NCBI GenBank assembly: GCA_014323765.1
Contig: JACONM010000010.1
Coordinates: forward strand, 58,509 to 107,669
DNA from: Cellvibrionales bacterium
GTDB lineage: Bacteria; Pseudomonadota; Gammaproteobacteria; Pseudomonadales; GM7GCV1
Length of the DNA: 49,161 nt
Reading direction: 5' to 3'
The translations under genes were made by a program, and so were the position numbers. How positions within the stretch are numbered: the first letter of the stretch is position 1; every line of letters starts with the position of its first letter. The notes beneath the pieces are model-generated. The model saw nothing but the letters and a program-made list of their open reading frames with translations. It searched no databases and had not been told where the DNA came from. Shown here one piece after another: positions 1-8,685 of the stretch.

Positions 1-62
1 CATTGATTGATATTTTTCTCCCGGACGGCGTGGCTTGCCATAGACTCCGACCCCGCTACCAT
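1..62 (-). CDS. possible 5' end of a gene running off the left edge
   Basis: An open frame on the minus strand starts with ATG at 62 and runs off the window after about 20 codons ([20 protein letters not shown]). A GGAG lies six bases before that ATG, a good ribosome-binding distance. A second ATG lies seven codons in. The frame is divergent from smpB with only 54 bases between the two starts. The piece is too short to assign a family. It could be chance. Confidence 0.25.
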   Translation of the reverse strand, partial: MVAGSESMASHAVREKNINQ

Positions 63-116
63 GCGCCACTCCGCAACCGAGCAACAGCCAACAGCCAAAA
101 CCGCAGACCATCGAAC

Positions 117-593
117 ATGCCACCCCCCAAACCCCCAAAAAAAGCAACCCCCACCATCGCCCTCAACAAACGGGCGCGGTACGATTACCACCTCGAAGAC
201 CGCTTCGAGGCTGGCATTGCCCTGCACGGTTGGGAGGTAAAAAGTGCCCGCCAAGGCAAAGTGCAGCTGACCGACACCTACGTCCTATTCCAAAAAGGCG
301 AAGCATGGCTATTCGGCAGTCACATCGCGCCACTCCCCAGTGCCGGCAGCCACCTACCCACCGACCCCGCCCGCACCCGCAAACTCCTACTCCACCGCCG
401 CGAACTAAGCAAACTCATCGGAGCCAGCGAGCGCAAGGGCTACACCATCGTCTGCACCGCCATGTACTGGAAGGCCCACCTGATAAAAGTGGAAATCGCC
501 CTAGCCAAAGGCAAACAACAGCACGACAAGCGCCAAACCATCAAAGAACGCGACTGGAGCCGCCAAAAACAACGCCTACAACGCAACCGCTAG
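117..593 (+). CDS. smpB: SsrA-binding protein SmpB
   Basis: SmpB binds the tRNA-like end of tmRNA and delivers it to stalled ribosomes for trans-translation. The protein of 158 residues shows the family core: [12 protein letters not shown] near the N-terminus, the [14 protein letters not shown] stretch, and the basic C-terminal tail with [16 protein letters not shown] that reaches into the mRNA channel. I chose ATG 117 because family members start 10-15 residues before the TIALNKRAR motif; the frame stays open upstream to base 3, but that extension is not SmpB-like. No clear Shine-Dalgarno precedes ATG 117. Its RNA partner ssrA follows 146 bases downstream on the same strand, a common arrangement. 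Identification is secure; only the start is slightly open. Confidence 0.96.
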   Translation: MPPPKPPKKATPTIALNKRARYDYHLEDRFEAGIALHGWEVKSARQGKVQLTDTYVLFQKGEAWLFGSHIAPLPSAGSHLPTDPARTRKLLLHRRELSKLIGASERKGYTIVCTAMYWKAHLIKVEIALAKGKQQHDKRQTIKERDWSRQKQRLQRNR

Positions 594-669
594 ATCCCGC
601 TTCATCCGCCACCGTGGCTCGCCGCCGTCCATCCATCCACCAAACCCAGCCAAAATCCCCACTGCCCCC

Positions 670-697
670 TTGACATCCACCAAAATAAGCGCAAAAT
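670..697 (+). promoter_or_regulatory. probable sigma-70 promoter of ssrA
   Basis: A perfect -35 box TTGACA (670-675) is followed after 16 bases by CAAAAT (692-697, four of six matches to TATAAT). Transcription would start about 35 bases before the mature tmRNA 5' end at 740, fitting a short leader removed by RNase P. The position between smpB and ssrA supports it. Confidence 0.5.
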
Positions 698-739
698 CAC
701 CCCCGCTCATCCAAGCGAGCGCGTGGTCTTAGTGATCAT

Positions 740-1101
740 GGGGGCGATTAGGATTCGACGGAGTTCTAAAAGCCAGCAGAAGCATGCCGAGGGGGTGACC
801 ACCCTCGTAAATCCCAGTCACAACCCAATAGTTGCCAACGACGACAACTACGCTCTCGCCGCCTAAACACCGGTAGAAAGCCATCTGACCAGTTCGTGCC
901 TGCGCGTCTGGCCTCAGGTGTCAACCTTCGCAGGCTCGCAGCACCGTCCGTTTGGCGCGATACTGTCAAATCACAGCCAAACTCGCCCCATCGTCCTGGC
1001 CTTTGGGCTGATGGCAGGCTAAATCAATAAAAGGTGCTAAGCATGTAGCGTCTGCGGCGGCGGTTCGCCGGACGGGGGTTCAATTCCCCCCGCCTCCACC
1101 A
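740..1101 (+). ncRNA. ssrA: transfer-messenger RNA (tmRNA)
   Basis: tmRNA acts as tRNA-Ala and then as mRNA to rescue stalled ribosomes and tag their products for proteolysis. The 5' end GGGGGCG (740-746) pairs fully with CGCCTCC (1091-1097, one G-U pair), followed by discriminator A and an encoded CCA (1099-1101). The conserved GGATTCGACGG stretch follows the 5' end, CATGCCGAGG and CCTCGTAAA appear as in other tmRNAs, and the T arm GGGGGTTCAATTCCCCC precedes the acceptor. The resume codon and tag frame lie at 834-866. This is a one-piece tmRNA of about 362 nt, the usual size. It sits downstream of its protein partner smpB and has its own promoter and terminator. Confidence 0.97.
834..866 (+). 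other. tmRNA proteolysis-tag reading frame
   Basis: After the AATAGTT context typical of the resume site, codons GCC to GCC followed by TAA encode ANDDNYALAA. With the alanine charged on tmRNA the tag is AANDDNYALAA. The ALAA end is the ClpXP-type degron, and the ANDxNYALAA form is typical of gammaproteobacteria. Confidence 0.93.
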
Positions 1102-1113
1102 TCCATCCTTCAG

Positions 1114-1139
1114 CCCCCGGCAACGGGGGTTTTCTTTTT
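1114..1139 (+). terminator. Rho-independent terminator of ssrA
   Basis: CCCCCG (1114-1119), a GCAA tetraloop, CGGGGG (1124-1129) and a T-rich run to 1139 form a textbook intrinsic terminator 12 bases after the tmRNA 3' end. Confidence 0.92.
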
Positions 1140-1243
1140 CTGCCCTTTCCGGCACTCCCCCATTTATCCGCTTGCAGGCGGCTCTCTGGCCCTTAAAGTG
1201 GTAGGCTTGAGAGACTGTCAAAACAGTAGAGGGGAGGCAAACC

Positions 1244-4200
1244 ATGCCGAGCTCCAAGATCCGCAACAAGCTAATCGGGCGCATCGCCGCCCAGGCTAAA
1301 AATCACCTGACGGGCACGGAAAGGGCGCATTTTCTGCGCTTTGTGGAGCAGGTCATCCACGTCCACCCGGACGAAGGGCAGCTCGACTGGCGGGCGCGGG
1401 ACAACTTCGGCGCACTTTACGGCCTGTATAAGTGCATCCAAAACCGCCCCGCCGGCCAGCCCAAAATCCAAGTATTCAACCCGACGGCAAAAAAAGAGGG
1501 CTGGACCAGCCGCCATTCGGTCATCTATTTTTGCCAGCGGGATATGCCCTTTTTGATCAACTCGCTGCGCCTAGCCCTCAACCGCCTAGATCTGCGCATC
1601 CACCTATTCGAAAGCAACGCCGTGCGGCTACGGCGCGATGCCAAAGGCACCCTGACCGCGGTCGCCGATGGCCACCAGAATGGCGGAAACGGCGCGGACG
1701 AAGGCAGCGAGGAAATCATCGGCTACGTGCTGATCAACCGCACCAGCGGCACCACACAGCTAAACCATATCGCCGCCGAACTGCGCACTTGCATGGCCGA
1801 TGTCGACACCGTGGTCAGCGATTTCGCCGGCATGCTCGGCTACATCAACCAATGCATCGACGACCTGCAACACAGCACCGATGCCGAACATGAAGACATC
1901 GCCTTTCTGCAATGGCTGCGCGATGGCAACTTCACCTTTTTGGGCGCGGCGGATTTTCGGCTGGAGGAAACGGCGGCGGGCACACAGATTTTCGAACAGG
2001 ACCATTCGCGGCTAGGTTTGCTGAAAAAGCGCGAGCCGCTGCCGCCGGTGCTGCTCGCCGACCTATGCGACAGCTTCGGCCATTTTTACGCCGGCAACCA
2101 AAATCTAGCCTTTACCAAAGCCACCAGCAAATCGACCGTGCATCGCGATGTCTATTGCGACTACGTGGTGGTAAAACGCCTCGATAAGCACGGCAAACCC
2201 ATCGGCGAGACCCGCTTTCTCGGCCTGTACAGCTCGCGCCTGTACCATTTGAGCATTCAGCACATCCCCTTAGTGCGGCAAAAATCCGCCTGGCTAATGC
2301 GCCATTCGCGGCTGAACGAGGCCAATCACAACGGCAAGACGTTCATGTCGATTCTGGAAGGCCACCCGCGCGATGAGCTGATCCAAGCCGCGCAGGAAGA
2401 TCTGCTGGCCACCATTTTAGGCATTTGGAAGATCTACGAGCGGCGCACGGTGCGGCTGTTTATGCGGGTCGACCACTTTGAAAAATTTGTCAGCTGCATC
2501 GTCTACATGCCGCGCGAAGCGGTCAAAACCGAAACCCGCCGCCAGATCGAAGCCCTGCTGTGCGACCGCCTGCACGCGACCGAATGCCAGACCAGCACCC
2601 AATTTTTAGCCGAATCGGTGCTGGCGCGCACCCATTTTATGTTGCGCATTACCAACCGCCAGTTTGCCGCCATCGACCCGGCGGCACTGGAAGCGACCGT
2701 CGCGGAGCTAACCCGCAGCTGGGACGAACGCTTCGCCGCCGCCTGCACCGCAAAGCTCAGCACCAAGCAAGCCGAGCGCACGGTCCGCCGCCTGCACCAG
2801 GCTTTTCCGGCCAGCTATCGCGACCGCTTCACGCCGGTCGCCGCGCTGGATGACCTAGAACTGCTGGACGGGCTGGACGACCCAACCCAAGTCAATCTCA
2901 ACCTGTCCCACGCAGAGGGCGCGGAGACCCTACAACTGAAGATCGCCCACCGCCACAGCCTAGAACTGTCCGCCATCATTCCGCTGCTGGAAAACCTAGG
3001 CTCGACAGTACTGGTGCAACACCCATTCCGCCTGCAACCGCTCGATGAGCCGGAAATCTGGCTACACGAATTCAGCCTGCGCCCGCCGCAACCCACCGGA
3101 CGCACTCTGGATATCAGCGCAGTGCGCGACACCTACCGCGATGCCTTCCGCGCCATCTGGCAAGGCCGGGCCGAGAACGACACCTTCAACCGCTTGGTTT
3201 TTGGTGCGCACCTAGAATGGCGCGATGTCGCCCTGCTGCGCGCCTATGCCCGCTACCTAAAACAGCTGGGCTCGCCGCTGGGGCTCAGTTTTATCGCCAG
3301 CGTATTAAGCCGCCACACCGCCATTTGCCGCGACCTGATCGCCCTATTTCGCTGCGCCTTTGACCCGCACCGCCAGCGGGCTTCCGCCGAGTCCGACCCC
3401 ATTCGCCAGCGCATTCTGGACAGTATCGAGCAGATCGAAAGCCTGAACGAAGACCAAGTGCTACGCCAATACCTAAGCCTGCTCGATGCCACCCTGCGCA
3501 CCAATTTTTATCAGCGCGAGGCGGGCGGCACCCCACCCGAATGCATCGCCTTAAAGCTCGCCACCCAAAAGCTGGAGTTTGCCCCGCGCCCGCGCCCGGC
3601 TTTTGAGATCTACGTCTACGCGCCGCGCATCGAAGGCGTCCACCTGCGCGGCGGCAAGGTCGCCCGCGGCGGGCTGCGCTGGTCCGACCGACCGCAAGAC
3701 TTCCGCACCGAGGTGCTGGGCCTGGTCAAGGCGCAGCAGGTGAAAAACGCGGTCATTGTCCCCACCGGGGCCAAGGGCGGCTTTGTCGCCCGCCGCGCCC
3801 CATCGCTACCTGATCGCGAGGCCCTGATGCAGGAAGGCATCGCCTGTTACCGGCTGTTCATCAAAAGCCTGTTGGATGTGACCGACAACCGCGCCGGCGA
3901 GGCCATTGTGCCTCCGGACAACCTGGTCTGCCGCGATGACCCCGACCCTTACATGGTGGTCGCCGCCGACAAGGGCACGGCCAGCTTCTCAGACATCGCC
4001 AACGCCATCTCCACCGAGCGCGCCTTCTGGCTGGGCGATGCCTTCGCCTCCGGCGGCAGCAACGGCTACGACCACAAAGCCATGGGCATCACCGCGAAAG
4101 GCGCATGGGTCGCGGTGCAACGCCACTTCCGCGAATTGGGGCTGGACACCCAGAGCGACGATTTTTCGGTCATCGGCATCGGCGATATGGGCGGCGATGT

Positions 4201-6058
4201 GTTCGGCAACGGTATGCTGCTGTCAAAGCACATCCGCCTGCTGGCCGCCTTCAACCACCTGCATATTTTCATCGACCCGGACCCCGACCCGGCCACCAGC
4301 TGGGCGGAACGCAAGCGGCTGTTTGCCCTGCCACGCTCCAGCTGGGCGGACTACGCTACCGGGCTAATTTCCAAAGGCGGCGGCATCTTTGAGCGCAGTA
4401 CCAAATCGATCGCCCTCACACCGCAGATCAAAGCCATGCTCGGCAGCGAGGCGGACGCGCTCACCCCCACCGCGCTCATCCAGGCCCTGCTGCAAGCCCC
4501 GGTGGACCTGATCTGGAACGGCGGCATCGGCACCTACGTCAAAGCGCAAAGTGAGACGCATGCGGCGGTGGGCGACAAAGCCAACGATGGCTTGCGGGTC
4601 AATGGGGCCGACCTGCGCTGCCGGGTGTTCGGCGAAGGCGGCAACCTGGGGCTAACCCAGCTAGGACGGGTGGAATACTGCGCCGGCGGCGGGGTGTGCA
4701 ACACCGATTTTATCGATAACGCCGGCGGCGTGGACTGCTCCGACCACGAGGTCAACATCAAAATCCTGCTCAATGCGCAGGTGGAATCCGGAGCCCTAAA
4801 ACAAACCCAGCGCAACCGGCTCCTAGCGCAGATGACCGACGAGGTGGCCGCGCTGGTGCTGCACAACAATTACCGGCAAACGCTGGCCATCAGCCTAGCC
4901 CGCCACTGCCGCGACAAACACTTCCACGATTACCTGCACTTCGTCGAGCAGTTGGCCGCGGCCGGGCGGCTGGACCGCCAGCTGGAATTCCTGCCCGACA
5001 ACGAGACCATTCGCCGCCGCCAAGCCGATGGCACCGCCTGGACGCGCCCCGAGCTGGCCGTGTTGATCTCCTACGCCAAAGTGCAACTAAAAGAGGAACT
5101 AATGGACTCCGATCTCGCCGCCGACGCGCCGACCGCCGCGCTGGTGTTCGATGCCTTCCCGCCGCGCCTGCGCCAGAAACACCGCACGGCCATTTTGCAA
5201 CACCGCCTGTCCCGCGAAATTATCGCCACCCAGTTAGCCAACAAAATGGTCGACCAAATGGGCTTCACCTATTACCTGAAGCAGCGCGCCGCCACCGCCG
5301 CCGATGCCACCGCGGTAGCGCACGCTTTCATTCAGGTCATGCGGCTGTTCGCGCTGGATGATCTCTGGGCGCAGATCGAAGCCCTCGACCACCGCACCCC
5401 GACCGATACCCAGCACGAATTGCTCTATCAGATCATGCGCCTAGGTCAGCGCACCACTCGCTGGTTTTTGCGCAACCGCGCCCAGCAACCATCCAGCCAG
5501 GTCATCGCGCAAATGGAAGAGGCCTTCGCCGCGCTACTGCCGCAAGTGGCCGAGTTACAAACCGCAGAATGGCGCAGCGGCTGGGCCCGGCAGGTCGCGC
5601 ACTGGCAGGAAGCCGGCGTGCCGGAGGAGGCCGCCGGAAAAATCGCCGCCTTCGACACTTGGCTACTGCTGCCCGGCATGGTCGATGGTGCCCTGCAAAC
5701 CGGCACAGCCCCGGCCCAGATGCTGCGGCTCAGTGCCGAAATCGCCGCCATGCTATCGCTCGATTGGATGAGGCAACAGCTGCTCGGCTGGGTGGCCAGC
5801 AACCACTGGCAGGATTTAGCGCGCGAATCACAGATCGACGAGTTGGAATTGCTATCCCGCACCCTAACCATCGGCCTAAGCAAACAATCGGGCGCAGCAA
5901 CCAGCGAAATTCTAGCCAGCTGGCAGGCAGCGCAAGCCCCCCGCATCAAACACTTCCAAAAGACGCTGGCGACCATGCAAGCCGCACCAGTGCAGGATCT
6001 ATCCGCCTTCACCGTCGCCCTACGCGAGCTACAGGATCTGGTCAACGCCTCCATCTAA
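1244..6058 (+). CDS. gdhB: large NAD-dependent glutamate dehydrogenase (GDH180 class)
   Basis: It oxidises glutamate to 2-oxoglutarate and ammonia with NAD, a catabolic entry to the TCA cycle. At 1604 residues it has the full length of the large-GDH class. The N-terminal half is the regulatory region of the class. The catalytic part has GGLRWSDRPQDFRTEVLG near residue 810, the lysine motif PTGAKGGF near 843, DNLVCRDDPDPYMVVAADKG near 890 and the nucleotide-binding GIGDMGGDVFGNG near 980. The ATG at 1244 has a strong Shine-Dalgarno, GGGGAGG at 1231-1237. A short inverted repeat ACTGT-caaa-ACAGT (1214-1227) sits just before it and could be a leader hairpin. The gene is a single unbroken frame of 4.8 kb, which argues for good local sequence quality. 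Transcribed alone; dodecin follows after about 110 bases. Confidence 0.97.
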   Translation: MPSSKIRNKLIGRIAAQAKNHLTGTERAHFLRFVEQVIHVHPDEGQLDWRARDNFGALYGLYKCIQNRPAGQPKIQVFNPTAKKEGWTSRHSVIYFCQRDMPFLINSLRLALNRLDLRIHLFESNAVRLRRDAKGTLTAVADGHQNGGNGADEGSEEIIGYVLINRTSGTTQLNHIAAELRTCMADVDTVVSDFAGMLGYINQCIDDLQHSTDAEHEDIAFLQWLRDGNFTFLGAADFRLEETAAGTQIFEQDHSRLGLLKKREPLPPVLLADLCDSFGHFYAGNQNLAFTKATSKSTVHRDVYCDYVVVKRLDKHGKPIGETRFLGLYSSRLYHLSIQHIPLVRQKSAWLMRHSRLNEANHNGKTFMSILEGHPRDELIQAAQEDLLATILGIWKIYERRTVRLFMRVDHFEKFVSCIVYMPREAVKTETRRQIEALLCDRLHATECQTSTQFLAESVLARTHFMLRITNRQFAAIDPAALEATVAELTRSWDERFAAACTAKLSTKQAERTVRRLHQAFPASYRDRFTPVAALDDLELLDGLDDPTQVNLNLSHAEGAETLQLKIAHRHSLELSAIIPLLENLGSTVLVQHPFRLQPLDEPEIWLHEFSLRPPQPTGRTLDISAVRDTYRDAFRAIWQGRAENDTFNRLVFGAHLEWRDVALLRAYARYLKQLGSPLGLSFIASVLSRHTAICRDLIALFRCAFDPHRQRASAESDPIRQRILDSIEQIESLNEDQVLRQYLSLLDATLRTNFYQREAGGTPPECIALKLATQKLEFAPRPRPAFEIYVYAPRIEGVHLRGGKVARGGLRWSDRPQDFRTEVLGLVKAQQVKNAVIVPTGAKGGFVARRAPSLPDREALMQEGIACYRLFIKSLLDVTDNRAGEAIVPPDNLVCRDDPDPYMVVAADKGTASFSDIANAISTERAFWLGDAFASGGSNGYDHKAMGITAKGAWVAVQRHFRELGLDTQSDDFSVIGIGDMGGDVFGNGMLLSKHIRLLAAFNHLHIFIDPDPDPATSWAERKRLFALPRSSWADYATGLISKGGGIFERSTKSIALTPQIKAMLGSEADALTPTALIQALLQAPVDLIWNGGIGTYVKAQSETHAAVGDKANDGLRVNGADLRCRVFGEGGNLGLTQLGRVEYCAGGGVCNTDFIDNAGGVDCSDHEVNIKILLNAQVESGALKQTQRNRLLAQMTDEVAALVLHNNYRQTLAISLARHCRDKHFHDYLHFVEQLAAAGRLDRQLEFLPDNETIRRRQADGTAWTRPELAVLISYAKVQLKEELMDSDLAADAPTAALVFDAFPPRLRQKHRTAILQHRLSREIIATQLANKMVDQMGFTYYLKQRAATAADATAVAHAFIQVMRLFALDDLWAQIEALDHRTPTDTQHELLYQIMRLGQRTTRWFLRNRAQQPSSQVIAQMEEAFAALLPQVAELQTAEWRSGWARQVAHWQEAGVPEEAAGKIAAFDTWLLLPGMVDGALQTGTAPAQMLRLSAEIAAMLSLDWMRQQLLGWVASNHWQDLARESQIDELELLSRTLTIGLSKQSGAATSEILASWQAAQAPRIKHFQKTLATMQAAPVQDLSAFTVALRELQDLVNASI

Positions 6059-6100
6059 GGCACCGCATCGCGGCGGACCCGCCACATTCCGGTGACAGTC

Positions 6101-6128
6101 TTGCAACAAATCATCATTCGGGTACACT
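6101..6128 (+). promoter_or_regulatory. candidate promoter of the dodecin gene
   Basis: TTGCAA (6101-6106) and TACACT (6123-6128) are separated by 16 bases, each four of six matches to the sigma-70 consensus, 40 bases before the dodecin start. Weak evidence from pattern and position only. Confidence 0.3.
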
Positions 6129-6167
6129 CCGTGGCCTAATCCATTCCAACTGTTCTGGGAGAGACCC

Positions 6168-6383
6168 ATGTCTAGCCAGCATATCTACAAAAAGCTCGAA
6201 ATTGTCGGGTCGTCTAAAACCTCTATTGAGGATGCGGTGCAAAATGCCCTGACTGAGTGCAGCAAATCGGTGCGCAACATCAACTGGTTTGAGGTGGTCG
6301 AGACCCGCGGCCATGTGCGCGATGGCCAAATCGAGCATTTTCAGGTCACCCTCAAAGTGGGCTTCCGCATTCAGGGCAGCTAG
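6168..6383 (+). CDS. dodecin, small flavin-binding protein
   Basis: Dodecins form hollow dodecamers that bind flavin (FMN or riboflavin) or CoA and are thought to store or buffer flavin. The 71-residue protein has the whole family pattern: YKKLEIVGSSKTSIEDAVQNAL, then NINWFEVVETRGHV with the flavin-stacking tryptophan, and FQVTLKVGFRI as the last strand. A GGGAGAG Shine-Dalgarno precedes ATG 6168. The stop codon touches the possible GTG start of the next gene, so the two may be co-transcribed. Confidence 0.95.
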   Translation: MSSQHIYKKLEIVGSSKTSIEDAVQNALTECSKSVRNINWFEVVETRGHVRDGQIEHFQVTLKVGFRIQGS

Positions 6384-6409
6384 TGCCGCCTGCGGGGCCC
6401 TTGCCGCCA

Positions 6410-7093
6410 ATGAATCGGGCGCAGGCGGGCGGTGCCGATAACGGGGAGGCTCGCCAGATTTTGCGGCGGGCCCCCTCGCCGCTCAAGGCCGACATTTATC
6501 TGGATACGCAGGGCGGCACCCCGACCGTTGTTAAGGATTTCTCCCGCGCCCCGCGTTGGCTGCGTCATATCTTAGGGCGTTTGCTGCTTGGGCGCGAGGC
6601 ACGTTGCCTGCAAACGCTGGCGGGCATTGAGGGGGTGCCTGCCTTTTTGGAGCGCATTGGCCCGCATGCTTACCGGATGGAATTTGTGCCGGGCGACCTG
6701 CCCTCGCTGGCGGCACTGGGCGCGGACGGCGGTCGGCTGTTGGCACAGTTGGCACAGAGGGTCGCGGCCCTGCACCAGCGTGGCGTTACTCACAATGACC
6801 TGCGTCTAAAAAACATGCTGCTGACCCCGCAAAATCAGCTGTATTTGCTCGACTTCGGCGCGGCTATGCATCGCCCGGCATCCCGCGCATTTTGGACGCT
6901 GCCCGGTCACTGGCTGTTCGCCTATTTGCGCCGTACCGACTGCGCCAAGCTGGCCCGCCTCAAACACCGCTGCGGCGGCGACCTGAGTGCGACCGAGCGC
7001 GAATTGATCCAGCGCACCCGCTGGGCACGGTGCGCTACCCAGCTGTGGAAAAGGCGGATCCTGCCGCTGCTCTCGCACCGCAAGCGGCGTTGA
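6410..7093 (+). CDS. small protein-kinase-fold protein (RIO/Kdo-kinase-like)
   Basis: The 227-residue protein carries kinase-fold signatures: a candidate ATP-binding lysine in VVKDFSRAP, a possible partner glutamate in GREARCL, the catalytic loop HNDLRLKNML (HxDxxxxN) and the metal-binding LLDFGAA. It lacks any other recognisable domain. Such compact proteins resemble RIO and KdkA-type kinases; the substrate cannot be told. The start is ATG 6410; a GTG at 6383 overlapping the dodecin stop would add nine residues. The tight spacing behind dodecin suggests one transcript. The C-terminus is rich in Arg/Lys (ending in RKRR). Confidence 0.75.
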   Translation: MNRAQAGGADNGEARQILRRAPSPLKADIYLDTQGGTPTVVKDFSRAPRWLRHILGRLLLGREARCLQTLAGIEGVPAFLERIGPHAYRMEFVPGDLPSLAALGADGGRLLAQLAQRVAALHQRGVTHNDLRLKNMLLTPQNQLYLLDFGAAMHRPASRAFWTLPGHWLFAYLRRTDCAKLARLKHRCGGDLSATERELIQRTRWARCATQLWKRRILPLLSHRKRR

Positions 7094-7153
7094 CGGGCTG
7101 TTCAGTAGCCCGATTCTGGTAATCGGTGCGGCCAGTTTGCCCACCCGAGTCCG

Positions 7154-7176
7154 GGCGGGCGACTAGCCAGCCCGCC
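7154..7176. terminator. possible bidirectional hairpin between convergent genes
   Basis: GGCGGGC (7154-7160) and GCCCGCC (7170-7176) form a 7-bp perfect stem with a 9-base loop between the kinase gene and the convergent small membrane protein. A second, smaller stem CCGATT/AATCGG lies at 7110-7126. Neither has a clear T run, so termination is only a guess. Confidence 0.25.
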
Positions 7177-7214
7177 TTGATGCGCCGGTGCGCGAGGGGC
7201 AAACCGAGCGGGAT

Positions 7215-7433
7215 CTAGTTGCTCTCAGCCGGCTCTGGAGGAGTTGGCACCGCCGCAGGGGCTGGCGGGGAAAGGGCTTGCGATTGCTCTGTTGCGCTGA
7301 TGTCGCAGTCGCAGGGCGCGACGGCGAGATTTTCCGCCGCGTCTCGCGGTGGGACAAAGATGAGGCACATCCATATCAGGGTGCCGGCGAACAGGGTGGC
7401 TAGGTAGCCGATTAGGGTTTCACTCAGGTTCAT
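7215..7433 (-). CDS. small single-pass membrane protein, unknown function
   Basis: A 72-residue frame with one clear membrane segment (about residues 7-28, LIGYLATLFAGTLIWMCLIFVP), a CDC motif near residue 42, and a tail rich in Pro and Ala (PPAPAAVPTPPEPAE). The GAGGGA sequence eight bases before ATG 7433 is a good ribosome-binding site, which makes this more likely to be real than most short frames. I do not recognise a family. It converges on the kinase gene and stands alone. Confidence 0.5.
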   Translation of the reverse strand: MNLSETLIGYLATLFAGTLIWMCLIFVPPRDAAENLAVAPCDCDISATEQSQALSPPAPAAVPTPPEPAESN

Positions 7434-7582
7434 GGTTTGGGTCCCTCAGTAGTAGTGGGGCGCAGATCTCTGGGGCAATTTGCGCATCGATGGGTTCTAG
7501 CGACTTCCAGTCTAGTCGATCGGCGACCTTTTGTCGCGATTATTTGCTTTGCTGGACATTGGTAAGGTGTCGCCGTTTTTGC

Positions 7583-8665
7583 CTACTTGTTGGATTTGCG
7601 CCGGTTCGCTTCGATGGAGACCATCTGGCAGTTGGCAATTTCCGTCTTGCCGCCTTTTGACCAGGGGATAATATGGTCCGCTTCCATTTTTTCGATCGGC
7701 AGTTTCTTTTTGGTGATAGCACAGATGCCATTTTGGGCTTCATAGACCTGGGTGCGCATGGCGTCGGTAAAAGTCCGCAAACGCAGATGATGCGGTTCGC
7801 GAGTTAGCACATATCGCCAAATGCCCTTTTTATTTTGCACCTCATCATCGATTAGGAGCTTTTTTATCTCGGCTTCAAGCTCGTTGGGATTATGCGAGCG
7901 TTCACCGTGCTCGGCATAGATCGGCCCCCAGGGTAGCCCTTTCATTTCCCGCCGATAGTTCGGGAAATTGCCTTTTATCCAGTTGACAATTTTCTCGAAA
8001 TGTAACCAGAGATCTAGTGCACTACTGGCATGCTGATGCTCCGCCATGTAGCCCTCAATATCGCCGCCGGAGTGCCATTGAATTGCGGTCTCGAGATAAT
8101 CTTGCCGAATGGCGGACCCCTTCAAATAAGCACCCGCAATCGCCTGCGCATTGCAGCCACGGCGGCTGAAATAGCCTTTGGCATCCGCCAGCCACGGGCC
8201 ATGGTAGACCGCGTTGCGCAATTCCTGTTTTGTTAGCGTCGCGCCGGCGATGTTGACGGTTTCGAACCATTCGAGCCGCTCACTGGCCGTGCCGGAACAC
8301 TGATAGACGGAGATCGAGTAATCGAGGATCGCTGCCTGTTCATCGCTTTGCAAATTGTGGAAAGCACGGTCTTTGTAGCGAAATTCATTGGCCACATACT
8401 GGCAAATTGAGATGGTGCGTTGCTGGCCGTCAATTATTTCAAATCGGCCATGGCCAAGATCGGCCCAATACATGACATTGAGCGGCATTCCTTTAATTAC
8501 CGAATCAATGACCTTTGCCCGCTGCTTGTCATCGTAGACAAACTCACGCTGGTAAGCCGGTCGCACATCCAGCCGACCGCCATACGCGGTAACGCCGTCG
8601 CTGCCGTTATCCGTATAATCACGGGCTAGATCGCGAATTGTGATTTCCTTAGGGATTATATCCAT
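7583..8665 (-). CDS. DUF262 / HNH endonuclease (GmrSD-like)
   Basis: The N-terminal half has the DUF262 (ParB/sulfiredoxin-like) pattern: RPAYQREFVYDDKQRAKVID near residue 35 and the nucleotide-binding DGQQRT at 79-84. The C-terminus has an HNH nuclease: a single Cys in QNGICAITKKKL, then ADHIIPWSKGG (D330, H331), N345 and NRR at 354-356. DUF262 joined to HNH-type nucleases is known from GmrSD and related phage-defence enzymes, where NTP binding controls DNA cutting. This protein is shorter than GmrSD. It starts 20 bases after the EcoRI-type methyltransferase, on the same strand, so the two look like one unit. Whether it cuts modified or unmodified DNA cannot be read from sequence. Confidence 0.85.
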   Translation of the reverse strand: MDIIPKEITIRDLARDYTDNGSDGVTAYGGRLDVRPAYQREFVYDDKQRAKVIDSVIKGMPLNVMYWADLGHGRFEIIDGQQRTISICQYVANEFRYKDRAFHNLQSDEQAAILDYSISVYQCSGTASERLEWFETVNIAGATLTKQELRNAVYHGPWLADAKGYFSRRGCNAQAIAGAYLKGSAIRQDYLETAIQWHSGGDIEGYMAEHQHASSALDLWLHFEKIVNWIKGNFPNYRREMKGLPWGPIYAEHGERSHNPNELEAEIKKLLIDDEVQNKKGIWRYVLTREPHHLRLRTFTDAMRTQVYEAQNGICAITKKKLPIEKMEADHIIPWSKGGKTEIANCQMVSIEANRRKSNK

Positions 8666-8685
8666 GATAGTTGTCTTCCTAGATT

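Noticed and set aside
182-192. RGQSRGQSRGQ-type repeat in LptD (residues about 182-192) as a functional element
   Set aside because: Only three short copies in a loop region; looks like local slippage without a clear role. Numbers here are residue positions in LptD.
766-1284. Open frames on the minus strand over the tmRNA gene
   Set aside because: They are antisense to conserved tmRNA structure, have no ribosome-binding sites and no protein-like pattern.
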